DNA of 64,000 bases from Dipetalonema caudispina (lineage: Eukaryota; Nematoda; Chromadorea; Rhabditida; Onchocercidae), in NCBI GenBank assembly GCA_013365325.1, contig JABVXV010000055.1:1-64000 (forward strand), read 5' to 3'. Shown in pieces: positions 11,219 through 22,703 of this stretch. The position numbers and the translations under genes were made by a program. The notes below the pieces were generated by a model. The model was not told the DNA's origin. It saw only the letters and a program-made list of their open reading frames with translations, and did no database searches. Each line of letters begins with the position of its first letter. Position 1 is the stretch's first letter.

Positions 11219-12465
11219 CTGAAATATTTTTCGGTAAATTTCTTAAAAAAAGCAAGACCGAATTTTCAACGAACCTATAGGAAGAATGATTTCAATCTTG
11301 ATTTGAAAAAGTTTTGGATGCTCCAAATTGCAAGAATAACATGAGTGAATCAAAAAGAATTCTAACATTTCTTAAAGACCCTCTAAAACGATCTTATGAC
11401 ACCTTCCGGAATTAATTTGCCGGATGACGAAAAGTCGAGGAGAACTGTGAATTGGCTGAATTCGCTTACGTCATTTCTTGGACTTAAAGTAGATATAGAT
11501 GAAATAGCTTGAAAATCTTAACAAATTTAAAATTTTTACTGACTCGCACATTTTAGCAGTTTGGAGGATATTTGTTCCAGCAATATGCTGCAAATAAAAA
11601 GGTTTCTAACTCATAAATCAATCTATCTATTAAAAGATACGTAATAATGACAAGAGAGGGAACGAAACGAACAGTAAACTATCTTACGGCATATCACGTC
11701 ACATCACGTTATATTAGATCTTACCGCTTCGTGTAGTTTCCCCCAATTTTACAGACCCTCCAAAGATCAACCTTTCGGGTTGACGTGAAAGCGTTGAAAT
11801 GATGTGCGGCAACATTTTGTATCGATTTATAGCGTTTGCAGTATGTTTATGCAAAGTGATAAAAGAATGCATGCATGTATGTGATCATTTCTTGCATATG
11901 CAATGTTTATTGCATGTCCATTTAACAATAATGTGTGTTTTGCAATCGCTTACAAACAGCGTGCAAATGTTTATAAATTAGAAATTTTGCATCCTATATC
12001 GCAAATATCAATCAAACTTTCATAATTCGTTTAAGCATTGCTCATTTTGTGCTTATATGATCGGTAAACATTAAATATGGTTGATTAGTAGGTATGCAGG
12101 TATGCAGTTTGAATTTATTAAATCTAGCTAATTCCACTGAATCGATTGATAACTTGGGATAATTCTGAAAATCGTAGCAACAAATCATTTACCAAAAATT
12201 GGTCCTTTCCAGATTATGATCTCAACTTTAGTGCTGTTACTTTGCGCTATATTCCTAAAACCACCCATGGCATACTGTAGCTGGAATCCTAAAGTATATT
12301 GTAATGCTGTTGTTGGGCGTTGGAATGTGTTGTCAATGGGGGGATTGTATGGTAGTGTGGGAAGGGTTAATTAATTATGAAGTTGCCATTATTAGTCTTT
12401 CGATTATTCTTTTTACATTTAAAAGTGTTTGGATTTAAGGGCTTACATCAAGAAAGCAATAAGAT
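11219..12465. other. 5' flank of unit B with remnant of lost kinase 3' end
   Basis: 11340-11510 matches 3340-3480 (upstream flank of the collagen-like gene). 11932-12010 matches 3481-3575, which contains the last codons and stop of the kinase: the sister reads ATGAAAACTTGATTAATATC on the minus strand and this copy reads ATGAAAGTTTGATTGATATT. Directly after it, at about 12020, the sequence matches the DNA upstream of the kinase (6719). Everything between, the kinase body, is missing here. 12231-12465 is the presumed promoter region of rps-4; no clear motif seen. Confidence 0.65.
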
Positions 12466-15018
12466 ATGGCTCGTGGACCGAAGCGACATTTAAAGCGCCT
12501 TGCAGCGCCGAAGCATTGGATGTTAGATAAACTTGGAGGTATGATATTTCTTTCGATTCATTTTTTTCACTTTCCTTTAACATAAGTGATGGCTTTCTCG
12601 GTAAAAAAAAAAACTCTTCTCCTGGCTTTTACTTTTCCTTTAGTAAGCTGTTTTACTAAATAACTCAATGTTAAATTACCTGGATGGAAAACTCTTTTCC
12701 GAAAATTCACATGGATTGTACATTTTTACCATTAGGTACATCTAGTGTTCACCAGTGACGTTAAATAGGCCTTTATGGAGAGTCACTTTCTGAAGATCCG
12801 TGTAAATTGTGCAGTTTTACTTTCAAAAAGAAAAAAAGTTTTACTTTTACCATTATTAAAAGTGAACAAGTAGTGCTGGTAAAGGTTAGCAAATTATTAC
12901 TTCTGTTGATAGTACGTGAAGAGAGTCATTCAGACTCCCCTTCAGTTCAAAGTCCTGTCGAAGATTGCTGAGGGCGATGCATACATACATATACATATAT
13001 ATATATATAAGATTCATAGCTGTTATTCGGTTGGTTAACAGAAGTGGCGATGGTCGATTGCCAGTCTGCGTGCTTGGAGGGTAAAGTCGGACAGGTTCAG
13101 TTTCTGTGTGAGGGAAGGGGGCGATAATTGAGATGCAGCAGTTAGTGATGAAGTTAATGGAATTACCGTTTGATACAAACATGATAAGTACTTCGCGGCA
13201 CTTCCTGAAATTGCTGCCCTCGAGTTTCCACCTAGTTTTGTCCCTGAATAATTCCATTATATGATGTCAAAAGTGAAGGAGATGATGGAAGGGATCAGAC
13301 AAGGATTCATTTCTGTTGTAAAGGAAGATATACTATAGAAGCTGATGACTAAGTCCGGGAAAGTCTTTTTACTGAAATGAATCTTTGCAGGTGTTTTTGC
13401 CCCCAGACCACGATGTGGACCACATAAGTTACGTGAATCGCTTCCATTGATATTGTTTTTGCGTAATCGGCTGAAATATGCACTGACATATAATGAGGCG
13501 CGCATGATTTGCAAGCAGCGTTTGATAAAAGTTGATGGGAAGGTGCGAACGGATATGCGTTTCCCTGCAGGATTTATGGGTATATATTTATCTGATATTT
13601 GATCTTCACATAACTATTTATTTCTTATCATCATAGGTTCATATTTCAAGATAGGGATAAATATTAATTATTCGGTATGGAGTATATTCAGATGATACAG
13701 TACTTTTTAACTGTTTCACGTACTTGATTGAAACGATTAACTTATCCCTTTTTTTGAATATTTTAGATGTAATCAGGATCGACAGGACAAACGAAACTTT
13801 CCGTCTGTTATATGACGCGAAAGGACGCTATGCTACTCACCGTATCACTGAACAGGAAGGAAATTTCAAACTTTGCAAAATAGTGAAAAAATGCGTCGGA
13901 CCAAAGGGCGTACCTTTTATTGTCACCCACGATGCTCGAACTATTCGTTATCCTGATCCTCATGTTAAGGTTAGCTGTCATTTATACCCGTAAATCCTGC
14001 AGCAATATTCCCTTACTAATTAAGTGCGAATACAATATCTTTACTTATTGGACGGAATTAACTCAAATTCAGCTTTAAAATTCCAAGATTTTATTGATCT
14101 TTTGTAGATGTAATTGTACTTTTATCTGGTTCTCCAACATATATTATTACCTTAGGAGGCCTTGCCACTGGTATCATCTTCCAACTCTTGTTGTTGATTG
14201 GGTTTTACATTCTTTCCTTGAGTTTTTTTCAAGATTTTCATTTGATTTTTTGCCAGCTCTCTAAAATTTCAGGTAAATGACACGATAGTGATAGATATTG
14301 TCACCGGTAAAATGAGTGATTACGTTAGATTCGACCAAGGTAATTTGTGTATGGTAACAGGAGGGCGTAACATGGGTCGTGTGGGTATTGTTGGACATCG
14401 TGAGAAGCATCCAGGCTCATTTGACATCGTACACATTAAAGATGCTGCCGGACATTCGTTCGCTACTCGGTAAGTATGTGAGGAGTATCGCGAGCAAGTT
14501 ATTTACGTCTTTTGAATGAAACAGCTAAGAAAAATTTGAGGTTTTGAAAAAAATGGAATTTCTAAAATTTGGTGAGATGCACTCAATATGCACTTTGTTT
14601 GCGAGACACAACATACATCTTCATAGTGATGAGTAAAGAAGGCCGGGGCCTGGTTGGCATAACCACCGGTCCAGGTAAGTTTTTTTCTCTTCATACGCTT
14701 GCGAGCAATATTACGTATTAGGGAATAGGCTTTTATTGGTTGAAGTGATAACGTGTTATGATTTTATAACTTTGGCTTCATATTTTCTTAATTTGTTGCC
14801 GCTCTCCCTGGAAAATATATTTCTTGATTCAGTTTACTTTGCACATTCGAACTGTTGTCATACCTCCTGTTTATTTTACCATTTTTAGGTTAAATAACGT
14901 ATTTATTATTGGAAAAGGAACGAAATCTATGGTAAGTTTGCCGGGACCAACAAAAGGTGTCCGTTTGACTATTGCCGAAGAACGAGATCGTCGACTTGCC
15001 CAGAAAAGAGCTGCTTAG
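12466..15018 (+). CDS. rps-4: 40S ribosomal protein S4 (eS4)
   Basis: Structural protein of the small ribosomal subunit in the cytoplasm. Five exons: 12466-12538, 13391-13579, 13767-13969, 14273-14469, 14889-15018, adding up to 263 aa, the usual eukaryotic S4 length. The start [18 protein letters not shown] is the invariant N-terminus of the family. An S4 RNA-binding domain follows (about 42-105, [21 protein letters not shown]), then the central domain and a KOW-like segment ([11 protein letters not shown]) and a basic C-terminus ending AQKRAA. All splice sites are GT-AG and phases join. The TRUB2-like gene begins 388 bases downstream on the same strand directly after a splice acceptor, which suggests a shared operon-type transcript. 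The large introns contain some open frames on both strands that are not genes. Confidence 0.97.
12974..13010. repeat. AT/ACAT microsatellite in rps-4 intron 1
   Basis: Short run of CATA units passing into (AT)n, within the first intron of rps-4. Ordinary simple sequence. Confidence 0.7.
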
Positions 15019-15393
15019 AAGAATTTTGTTGAGATTTTGTGGTTTAACTGTATTGTTCAACTGATGATTAAAATACATATGTTGTTCAAAACTTCTACTA
15101 AATGCAGTTTCTTAGCTTTGTCCTACACTTGGTACATCGAATTCCAAAAGGTTGCACTTTCTACGTTGAAGGAACAGGAATTTCTTGGTTCAGTGTTTAT
15201 AGAAAGAAGTGAAAAAAATCAAAACAGAATTGCCAATAGCCAATGCCAATTCATTTGAAAGTTGTATGGTATACTATATTCTCAAAGTGTGGTATCAGCA
15301 TAGCTGGAGATGGTAGGATTTGTGGTGAAGTGTTTTTCGCGCGCATGATATTATTCAGGATTTTCATTACTTTATTGGGACTACTTTAATTTC

Positions 15394-15395
15394 AG
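15394..15395 (+). promoter_or_regulatory. Candidate trans-splice acceptor for the TRUB2-like gene
   Basis: TTAATTTCAG ends 11 bases before the first in-frame ATG, with no donor or exon recognised between it and rps-4. In nematodes this pattern fits spliced-leader addition to a downstream operon gene. Confidence 0.5.
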
Positions 15396-15406
15396 TGGTT
15401 CCAGAA

Positions 15407-18266
15407 ATGCTGCTTCATATGTTGCCTCCGTTTACTTTGACTTTACCACAATATAGTTTTTGTGTTTCATACGTTTACATGAAGTTGTTAATCGTCAAGA
15501 GGATCATTAAGAAACTGAAGAAAATGTTCCAGTTTAGAAGATCATTTACAGGGGGTAGCCTGCAATTTTTTGCTAGTCAGATGCGGGGATCTACAACGGT
15601 GGCTGATATATGGAAATCTTTGAACGGGGTCATATGCGTGCACAAACCTCGTGATATTTCGCTTACTTCACTGAAACGATATCTGACTAACGCAATTTGT
15701 GAAAGTGCTAATAAACGTTGCTTCCCAATAGAAATACCAGAAATCGAAATGCCAATCGTCGAACCTCATCCGATATCGCAAGCACCTGTCGTTGTTGGCT
15801 TACGAAAGCAGCCAAATTATGAGTAAGACATTTTTGGCGTCCGGTACTGCTAAGGCATTGATACAATTATGAAATGTTTTTATATGTACGATAGATATTT
15901 GTTACGAACTAGGTTAATTATGTGCAATTCATAATTTAACTTTGGTCATTCTCTGTGCAACACATAACTTCGTATGTTGTTTTCTCAGCAAGAAAAGAAA
16001 AGTGATCGACTTGCCAAAGTGAATATTACTCGAAGTCTGAGTCATACATTGTAAATTAGTATAGTTTGAAGGATCAGATCTCTCAGTTCAATTACACTTC
16101 CGCATAGATTGCGAGATTTCTTTGTATCCTCAACAATAGTAGCAGTAATAAAACATTAGGAATTGGAACTTGTAGAAGCAGAACAAATTATTATGCTAAT
16201 ACATCCAAGACATATTCATTTTACAGTATTAAGTTATTACTTTTTTTTTCTAACTGAACAAGCAGCAATACTTATATGCATAATGATGAAATATTTAATA
16301 TTATTATTTGAATTCGTAAGAACACATATTATATTTTCAAAGTATTCCAGCTTTCACCCTCTTGTTGTTGGACAACCATTTCGAAAAGAAGATATTCGAG
16401 TAGAAGAATTAGATTATCAACAGCCTGCAAGTTCCGGTCTCTGCTGTAAGTTTTATTTCTTTTACTGCATAAATTAGTATGAATTCTCCTTCTTGAAATA
16501 TTAAATAGCTCTCCTAACGGGTACATACAGCTTAAATTTTTCATGGTAATCATGTTAAAAATTATTGATATGGGACAAGTTAAATTTATTACTTTTGATT
16601 TGATTTCATAAGATGAACCGTCATAGCCTAACACATTCTTTTATCTCAAGCTAACATATTTTGCAGTGTTGGGTATTAATGATGGCTGTGATACGTTGGA
16701 AAGCTTACGTGATCGTGTTTGGGTGAACGAATATGTTTTGAAAGGTCAGCTGGGTCGGGGAACAGTTCAAAATAAGATTCGGGGAAAAGTAAATCGAAAA
16801 TGTGACTATGGTAGGATCTTTTAATGTATTTTTTGAAGTCCTTTTTTTTTCGAAATACAAAAAGCATTCCTTAAAGCTTCAAACATGCTCAGAAGACGTC
16901 ATTATTTGTTTGTGAACCAGTTACTAAGTTTATGAACTACTGACAGATTAGCGTATTTACATCTTGAATTTTTTTTAGGGAGCTGAGTAGGACCGTGTGA
17001 CGCATATTAGTAGATACGTTGCACTGAATGCTTAGACAGTCTTGGTTATTCTGATGATTAGATTTAAGCACTTTTAATAGCTCCAGGAAATCACTGCTTT
17101 TCTTAGATTAGTTCAAAAAATTTTTAATTTTAGAGCACATTACTTACCGACACATGTCAAGATTTCTAATGCGATTACAAGCTCATTACAAAAAGCTCGC
17201 ATTTGAGCTAGCGAATGTGGATTTATCAAGCCAAGAAGCATTTGAATTAGCTCGAAAGGTTATAATTTTTTCGTAATTTTATCGAAGTATCCTAAGTTTA
17301 GTCTCTTTTTGGCTTCTGTTTTTCTTTTATTTTCTTGGAATCACATCTTTTCAGGGTTTGCCAAGGCCTAAAGTACTTGGGGCTCCTGTAATATATTTTA
17401 TCAAACTACTACACTTTCATTTGCCGCATTTCACTATCAATCTGCACTGTGTTTGCAAAGATGATGATTTTTTACAAGATTTCGTTAATGAAGTTGCATT
17501 ATCTCTAGGTGAGCTTATTGTTGGTTTTTAAATTTTCGAGAAATTTCACTACTGTGATTTACTTAATCCAATCCACTGAAGCATCAAGAGTCAGAAAACA
17601 ACATAATTTTTATCGATTAAATCAGTCTGTTCAGATGATCAGATTTGAAGTTACTGAAAAACTAGTTTTCAGCTATCACCAGATTGTCTAATTATCAAAT
17701 GTAGAGTATCTATTCATGGTGGTCTAACTGCCCATCGAGTTAGACTTAACATGAACACTTCTCTTTTATATTCATGAATTAGGATTGCATGATTTTCACT
17801 GAGCAATATGTAACATTATCTTTTCTGCTTATTTTATTTTTGGAAGATATACACTAGAAGTGCTTAAGTCTGCATTATCATAGGAGTATACAGGCCTTTT
17901 CTTATAGTCTTTTACTTTTCTTTTACTTTACAAAGTCAAAGTTTACGAAAAAAAAAAGATTTCAATTAAGATTCCGTGGCATCGTGTCGCCAGTTGCTAC
18001 GAACGCGATTAGGACCATTTGATTGCACGCATTCATTGTTGGACAAGCATTTCACGCTCAAAAACATTCTAAGAAATATGCGACTTTGTCAAAAAATCAT
18101 CGAACATGACGAGAAAACACTGGATAAAGAGGTTGTGAAGGCTACGACTCAGTTAGCTATAGAAGATGTACTTGATGATGAATTTATCGAAATGCTTGGT
18201 GAAAAAGAAGAAAATGAAACTATTGAGGATTGTTTACGGGTTCCCTGGGGTAGAACTTATGAGTAA
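15407..18266 (+). CDS. TRUB2-like mitochondrial pseudouridine synthase
   Basis: TruB-family enzyme converting uridine to pseudouridine; the TRUB2 branch acts in mitochondria on mRNA and near the large ribosomal RNA granules. Six exons: 15407-15822, 16351-16445, 16667-16810, 17134-17258, 17355-17508, 17971-18266, total 409 aa. Diagnostic stretches: ICVHKPRD near the start of the domain, FHPLVVGQPF, the catalytic-motif region VEELDYQQPASSGLCLLG (Asp in LDYQ where other TruBs have LDP-ATG), EHITYRHMSRFLMRLQ, and CRQLLRTRLGPF. Human TRUB2 is about 331 aa; the extra length is an N-terminal extension and an acidic C-terminal tail. Three in-frame Met could start it (15407, 15479, 15524); the first is nearest the splice acceptor, but starting at 15524 gives a classic basic mitochondrial presequence (MFQFRRSFTGG). 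Confidence 0.85.
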
Positions 18267-19884
18267 AACTTTCATGCGAAATGGTGGAATGTTATATTAA
18301 GTCAATATTGACTGTAAAAAGAAAATAATACTTGTTGGTTATTTGATTCACTTTATCCATATAGGTGACATGTTTTGATGACTTTTCTATCATATTGCAA
18401 TGTATAACAGGCTCTCCCATTATATTGGAGGTCTTCTTCTTATGGGTTTGCTATAGCACCATAAAATTGTGAATCATGAAATATATCAACGCACTTGTCA
18501 AGGAAACTTGTGTTCATATAAATAAAGTCATATTGAAATAAGCACTCATCTAGAATGTATGTATGAAACACGTTATTTTTAAGTTATTTTAAACGATCCA
18601 TATCTTATCCTTTTACTAACGAACGAGCAAATAATTTATTATCTGAATTTGATGAGAAGTGATCTCTCAGTCATATCTAATTTAGCATTCGAGAAATTAG
18701 ACCATCCTAAATAAAGGATGTTAATCTCGATTTCAGTTTCAGCTATCGTTTACATGATTAGTTATAGTCCTTGAAGTAATTGATTTTCATCGAAGGCATC
18801 CAAGTAAAATATGATCCATAAATTTTTGTAAGAATATTCTTTCTCGTTCATAACACACTAACAGTAATTTGATAAGTGCTGAATTACATGGATACAAAAA
18901 TTATTACGTAAATCTTTTCATCTATGTAATATTTAAATTTTACATAGTTCGCTTCCTGTATTACTCGTCATACTTGCACCGCTAATTTTTACCCATAGCA
19001 AATTCATACACTTAATTACTTACCACGTTTTAAACATTACGCCTGAATTGTCAAATCACTTGCAATGTCTAGAAGGTTTTAGCTATCTATCATTAAATGA
19101 TTATCATGATCATCTGAGAACGACCAAAAATCTGAACGACAAGAGACAGCTGGACTAGAATGTTAGAAGAGTAAAACTTTTCTACAATTTAAAACATGAT
19201 CATTGTACAGTTGACTGCCAATGTGTCGATACAAAAATATCGGAATTTCTGAAATGTTTTTGAAAAAATCAGGATGATAAACGTGGCGTTTATTTTGCTT
19301 TAAAATAAATAGTGTTAAAAACTATTATATGTTTTTTTGAATTTTAAAAGAATAGTAAAATATCATTTGCAAACACGCAAAGATAGAAATTTTTGGCAAA
19401 ACGTCTATTTCCTTTTAATTATTCACGTAAAATGTTTTGTTTCAAATAGTTTTTAGTCTTTTATCAGCATTCTGCTTTTTATAAATCAACATTTGGAAAA
19501 TAATAAATTACCTATCTCCAAACGTTTATTTTAATTTTAGTGTATTTCACAATTAACGAACTCGGATTATTCAAACGTTTATTTTTTGTATTTCGTCATT
19601 TGCATGAATTACATGGGATAGAGAGTTTTTTGTTTTTCCTTCATTTCTCTTGATTTATAGGCGAATTTTAATTTTAAATTAAGTCTAAATTTTGTCAATA
19701 AATTTAGGGAAGAAAGAAATTAATTCTAAACAGAAAAAGTTTTACTTACTCTAATTCATTCTATGTTAATGAATTAGTGCTATATAAAATTACTCTATAT
19801 AAATTGATATGTATTGTTACTATACAAATACATTATGAGATTAACCAAATCACTTAAATCTTCCACTCCTGTTCTTTGAACACA
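18267..19884. other. AT-rich intergenic DNA
   Basis: Contains the TRUB2-like gene's 3' region (several AATAAA signals, e.g. near 18525) and otherwise nothing recognisable. Confidence 0.5.
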
Positions 19885-21243
19885 GCAATTCGAATTCCCA
19901 GAAAAAGCGATTATAGTAGAGAAAGTTATGATATTTTACTTCGTCAACGAAAAATTGAAGCGGAAGATAGGAAAAGAGAAATAATTCGTTAATTTCATGT
20001 TTTAATTATTCTACACAACTTAATTTCATCTTCCCCATCTTACTCATTATATCAGTAAAATATTTGACATTAGTATTGATGTGCTTGCATTTTTTGGATA
20101 AATTAATATCTGTTAAATTTAAATTTGAACAAAACAAAACAGATTGCACTCAGATATAGCAACTGTTATAATTATACTGAACTAAATTAAAATGAATTGT
20201 ACTAAACTGAACTGCAATTTAATGACGGAAAAGTGTTCCGTTATGTTCTTCTCGTCGTAAAGTTCGTGCCGGTACAAAAATATTGCCTCGTGTTTTAGGA
20301 AGAAATAATAATGAAATTAAATTCTGAAATGGAAGGAAATAAACTTAGTTAAATTCTATTGAATCAAAACTGAAGTAATTACCAATTAAGAGCAGTAAGT
20401 AGAAATTTTGCTTCATCGAGTAATTTTGTTGAGCAACAATCGACATCTTATCCAAATTAGGATATACTTCATCAAATATAAATTTGGGAACATACGATTA
20501 TTATTATTACTAACATTATTTTTAATAATCTTTACGGCCATCATCCTCAATTACCTTTTAACCCTGTTGACATTTGCTGAAAAAATTGAACTTCCAACAT
20601 TGGATGCAGGACAAATGAACAATACTGATAAGATTTTATTTTTCAATTTAAATTCTGAGCAAATCATAAAGGAATATGTAGACAGATAATGACAGAATTT
20701 CAGGGAAAAAAGTGATTGGAATAGCGAAACACTCGGGGAATGAAAATTTGAATTATGTTAACACAAATACTGAATGTAAGTAGCTGAAAAATAACAATAA
20801 CGAAAGTTGCAATAATAGGCATACTTTGATTGTCAAAAAATCCAAAAAAAAAAAAAAAAAAGAAAGGAATGAATGCAATTATCGATGTACCGATGGGGCA
20901 TTAGTTAGAGGGATACTAACAGAAACAGTTGAAATGATGCAACCGGTAAAATAAAAAATCCGAGTATTTTGGAAACGAAATTTGAAATATTCGAAAAATT
21001 GCACAAACCAAACATAATTTAAAACATAGTGGTAGGGAAAGCAATCGGCTTGTTTAGCTGAAACAAGGCCGTTTTTTTTGGCAAGGAAGCGGTAATTCCC
21101 TCAAATCGATTGCTTTGAATAATAAAACTGAAGAAAAAACACAAATTTCAATTAAGACAAAACATTCAAAGAGAAAAGGCATCACCAGATATCACATTAA
21201 AAGCGAAAATATAGACCTTGTTAAGAGGCTTTATCTAGTGTAA
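19885..21243 (+). other. Possible multi-exon gene, unknown family
   Basis: Several short plus-strand frames have coding-like codon choice and plausible splice borders but could not be joined into one model. They are: 19885-19990 (after TGAACACAG; reads RIPRKSDYSRESYD, ends in a stop); about 20420-20685, with a hydrophobic stretch LLLLLTLFLIIFTAIILNYL followed by a polar region, as in a type II membrane protein; about 20703-20773 (after TTTCAG, before GTAAGT; reads KKVIGIAKHSGNEN); up to 20945 (NYRCTDGALVRG, donor GTAAAA); and 21058-21243 (after TTGTTTAG; reads LKQGRFFWQGSGN, ends in a stop), whose phase matches the preceding donor. Chance open frames of this size do occur in such DNA. Confidence 0.25.
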
Positions 21244-22703
21244 TATTAGCTTAGTCTATTCGCACTCTACAAATCCAATAATTTAAATAAATCAAAAATG
21301 AATAATATAATTAAGATGCTTAGCTTCATTTTACAGTTTATTAAATTACAATAATATATCCTAAAGTTTAGAAAAAAAATTTTTTTCTTTTCAACACCCA
21401 AAAAAAGGACAGTAGTACGAAAAAGAACTCATAGATATATATCATTTTTAGATTAACGCATTTTAAGGATCTATATAGTAATCAATTTAGAAAATACATC
21501 ACGTTAGGCGATGGGCTAGTGGTTTCCTTCTGAATTTGAAATGAAAATGAAGCTAAACCAAAGAAATAGAGAAGCGGGAGGAAAATGAATACAAACGTAT
21601 TCAAAAAATGGTAAAGAAAACGGAAAGAATCATCGATGTAGTACGAAATTACACTTGAAACAATTACATTTAACACTGAAACAAAAACAAAAATAATTGC
21701 ATCTAACGTTTCATCTAGAAAAAAATAGTATTGGTGAATTTTATTAGAAATAAACGTAATGGTTGGATCAAACATGGCCTAATTTTAAAAAACTTCGATT
21801 CTAAAAATCAACAAAGTTGATCAAACACTGCAATTACAACGAAAATAATCAATAACTTAAGCGTAAACCCATAAATCTTCAGAATATTTTTCAAAAAAAC
21901 CGGTGGAAACAATCAACTTCAAATGAAATGATAAACCAAACCTAAGTTCAAAAATGCTTCGGAAATATTTTTAGACTATCCTGTCTCTTTGTAAATACTT
22001 TTGAGTCGTTTTTTAACAATATCAAAATGTTGCATCAGCAATAATAAGTTGAAAGTTATAACAGATATGCACACAGTAAACTGTATGAGAAAACGATATA
22101 AATGGCAGATGCGCAGCACCGAAAGCAACACTATAAGACACCTAAGAATATTTGTTTAAAGTGTTGACTATTCAAAGCATACAGCAACAATATAAGTAGA
22201 AGGCAGTGTTTCCAAATCTCTGTTGATTACGAGATATTACTGATAAATAGCTATCAATGGATTTCTAGCTCATTTAAGGAGAAATACTGCATAACCTCAC
22301 TTCAGCAATACAAAAGATAAAAGACATGAAATGTACGCTATATTTTTGAAGAATATGAATTGAGAGAATAGAATTTAGTCCCTATCGTATCAGTCAATCA
22401 ACCATTTTGAAATCAATTTAGATGTAATACTTGAAACAACCTAAATTGCCTTTTGTATTTCTAATTGATGATAAAATGAATAAAGAAGAGTTGACAGACT
22501 TTATTTTGAAAAAATACAAGAGTGAAAAACTGGAAAGCCAATAAAATGAAGTCATCATTCAATTGAAGTTCCTAGAGTTCGGAAAAAAAGAATCTACCGC
22601 AAATTTCTAAATAAAATTAGTTAATTTAAAAAGAAATGAATTAATCACACGAACTTTTTATAAGGCTTCCTTCATTTGGCATTATTATCGGAGTAAGTAC
22701 CAA
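21244..22703. other. AT-rich intergenic DNA
   Basis: No recognisable gene, RNA or ordered repeat. Short minus-strand frames here (e.g. 21482-21775) have hydrophobic, low-complexity translations and no splice support. Confidence 0.5.

Noticed and set aside
12886..13514. Minus-strand frames of 85-123 codons
   Set aside because: Inside intron 1 and exon 2 of rps-4 on the opposite strand; no family resemblance.
14620..14680. Possible C/D snoRNA in rps-4 intron 4 (GTGATGA box followed by a GC-rich hairpin)
   Set aside because: No CTGA D box at suitable distance and no terminal stem; ribosomal-protein introns do host snoRNAs, but this one lacks the parts.
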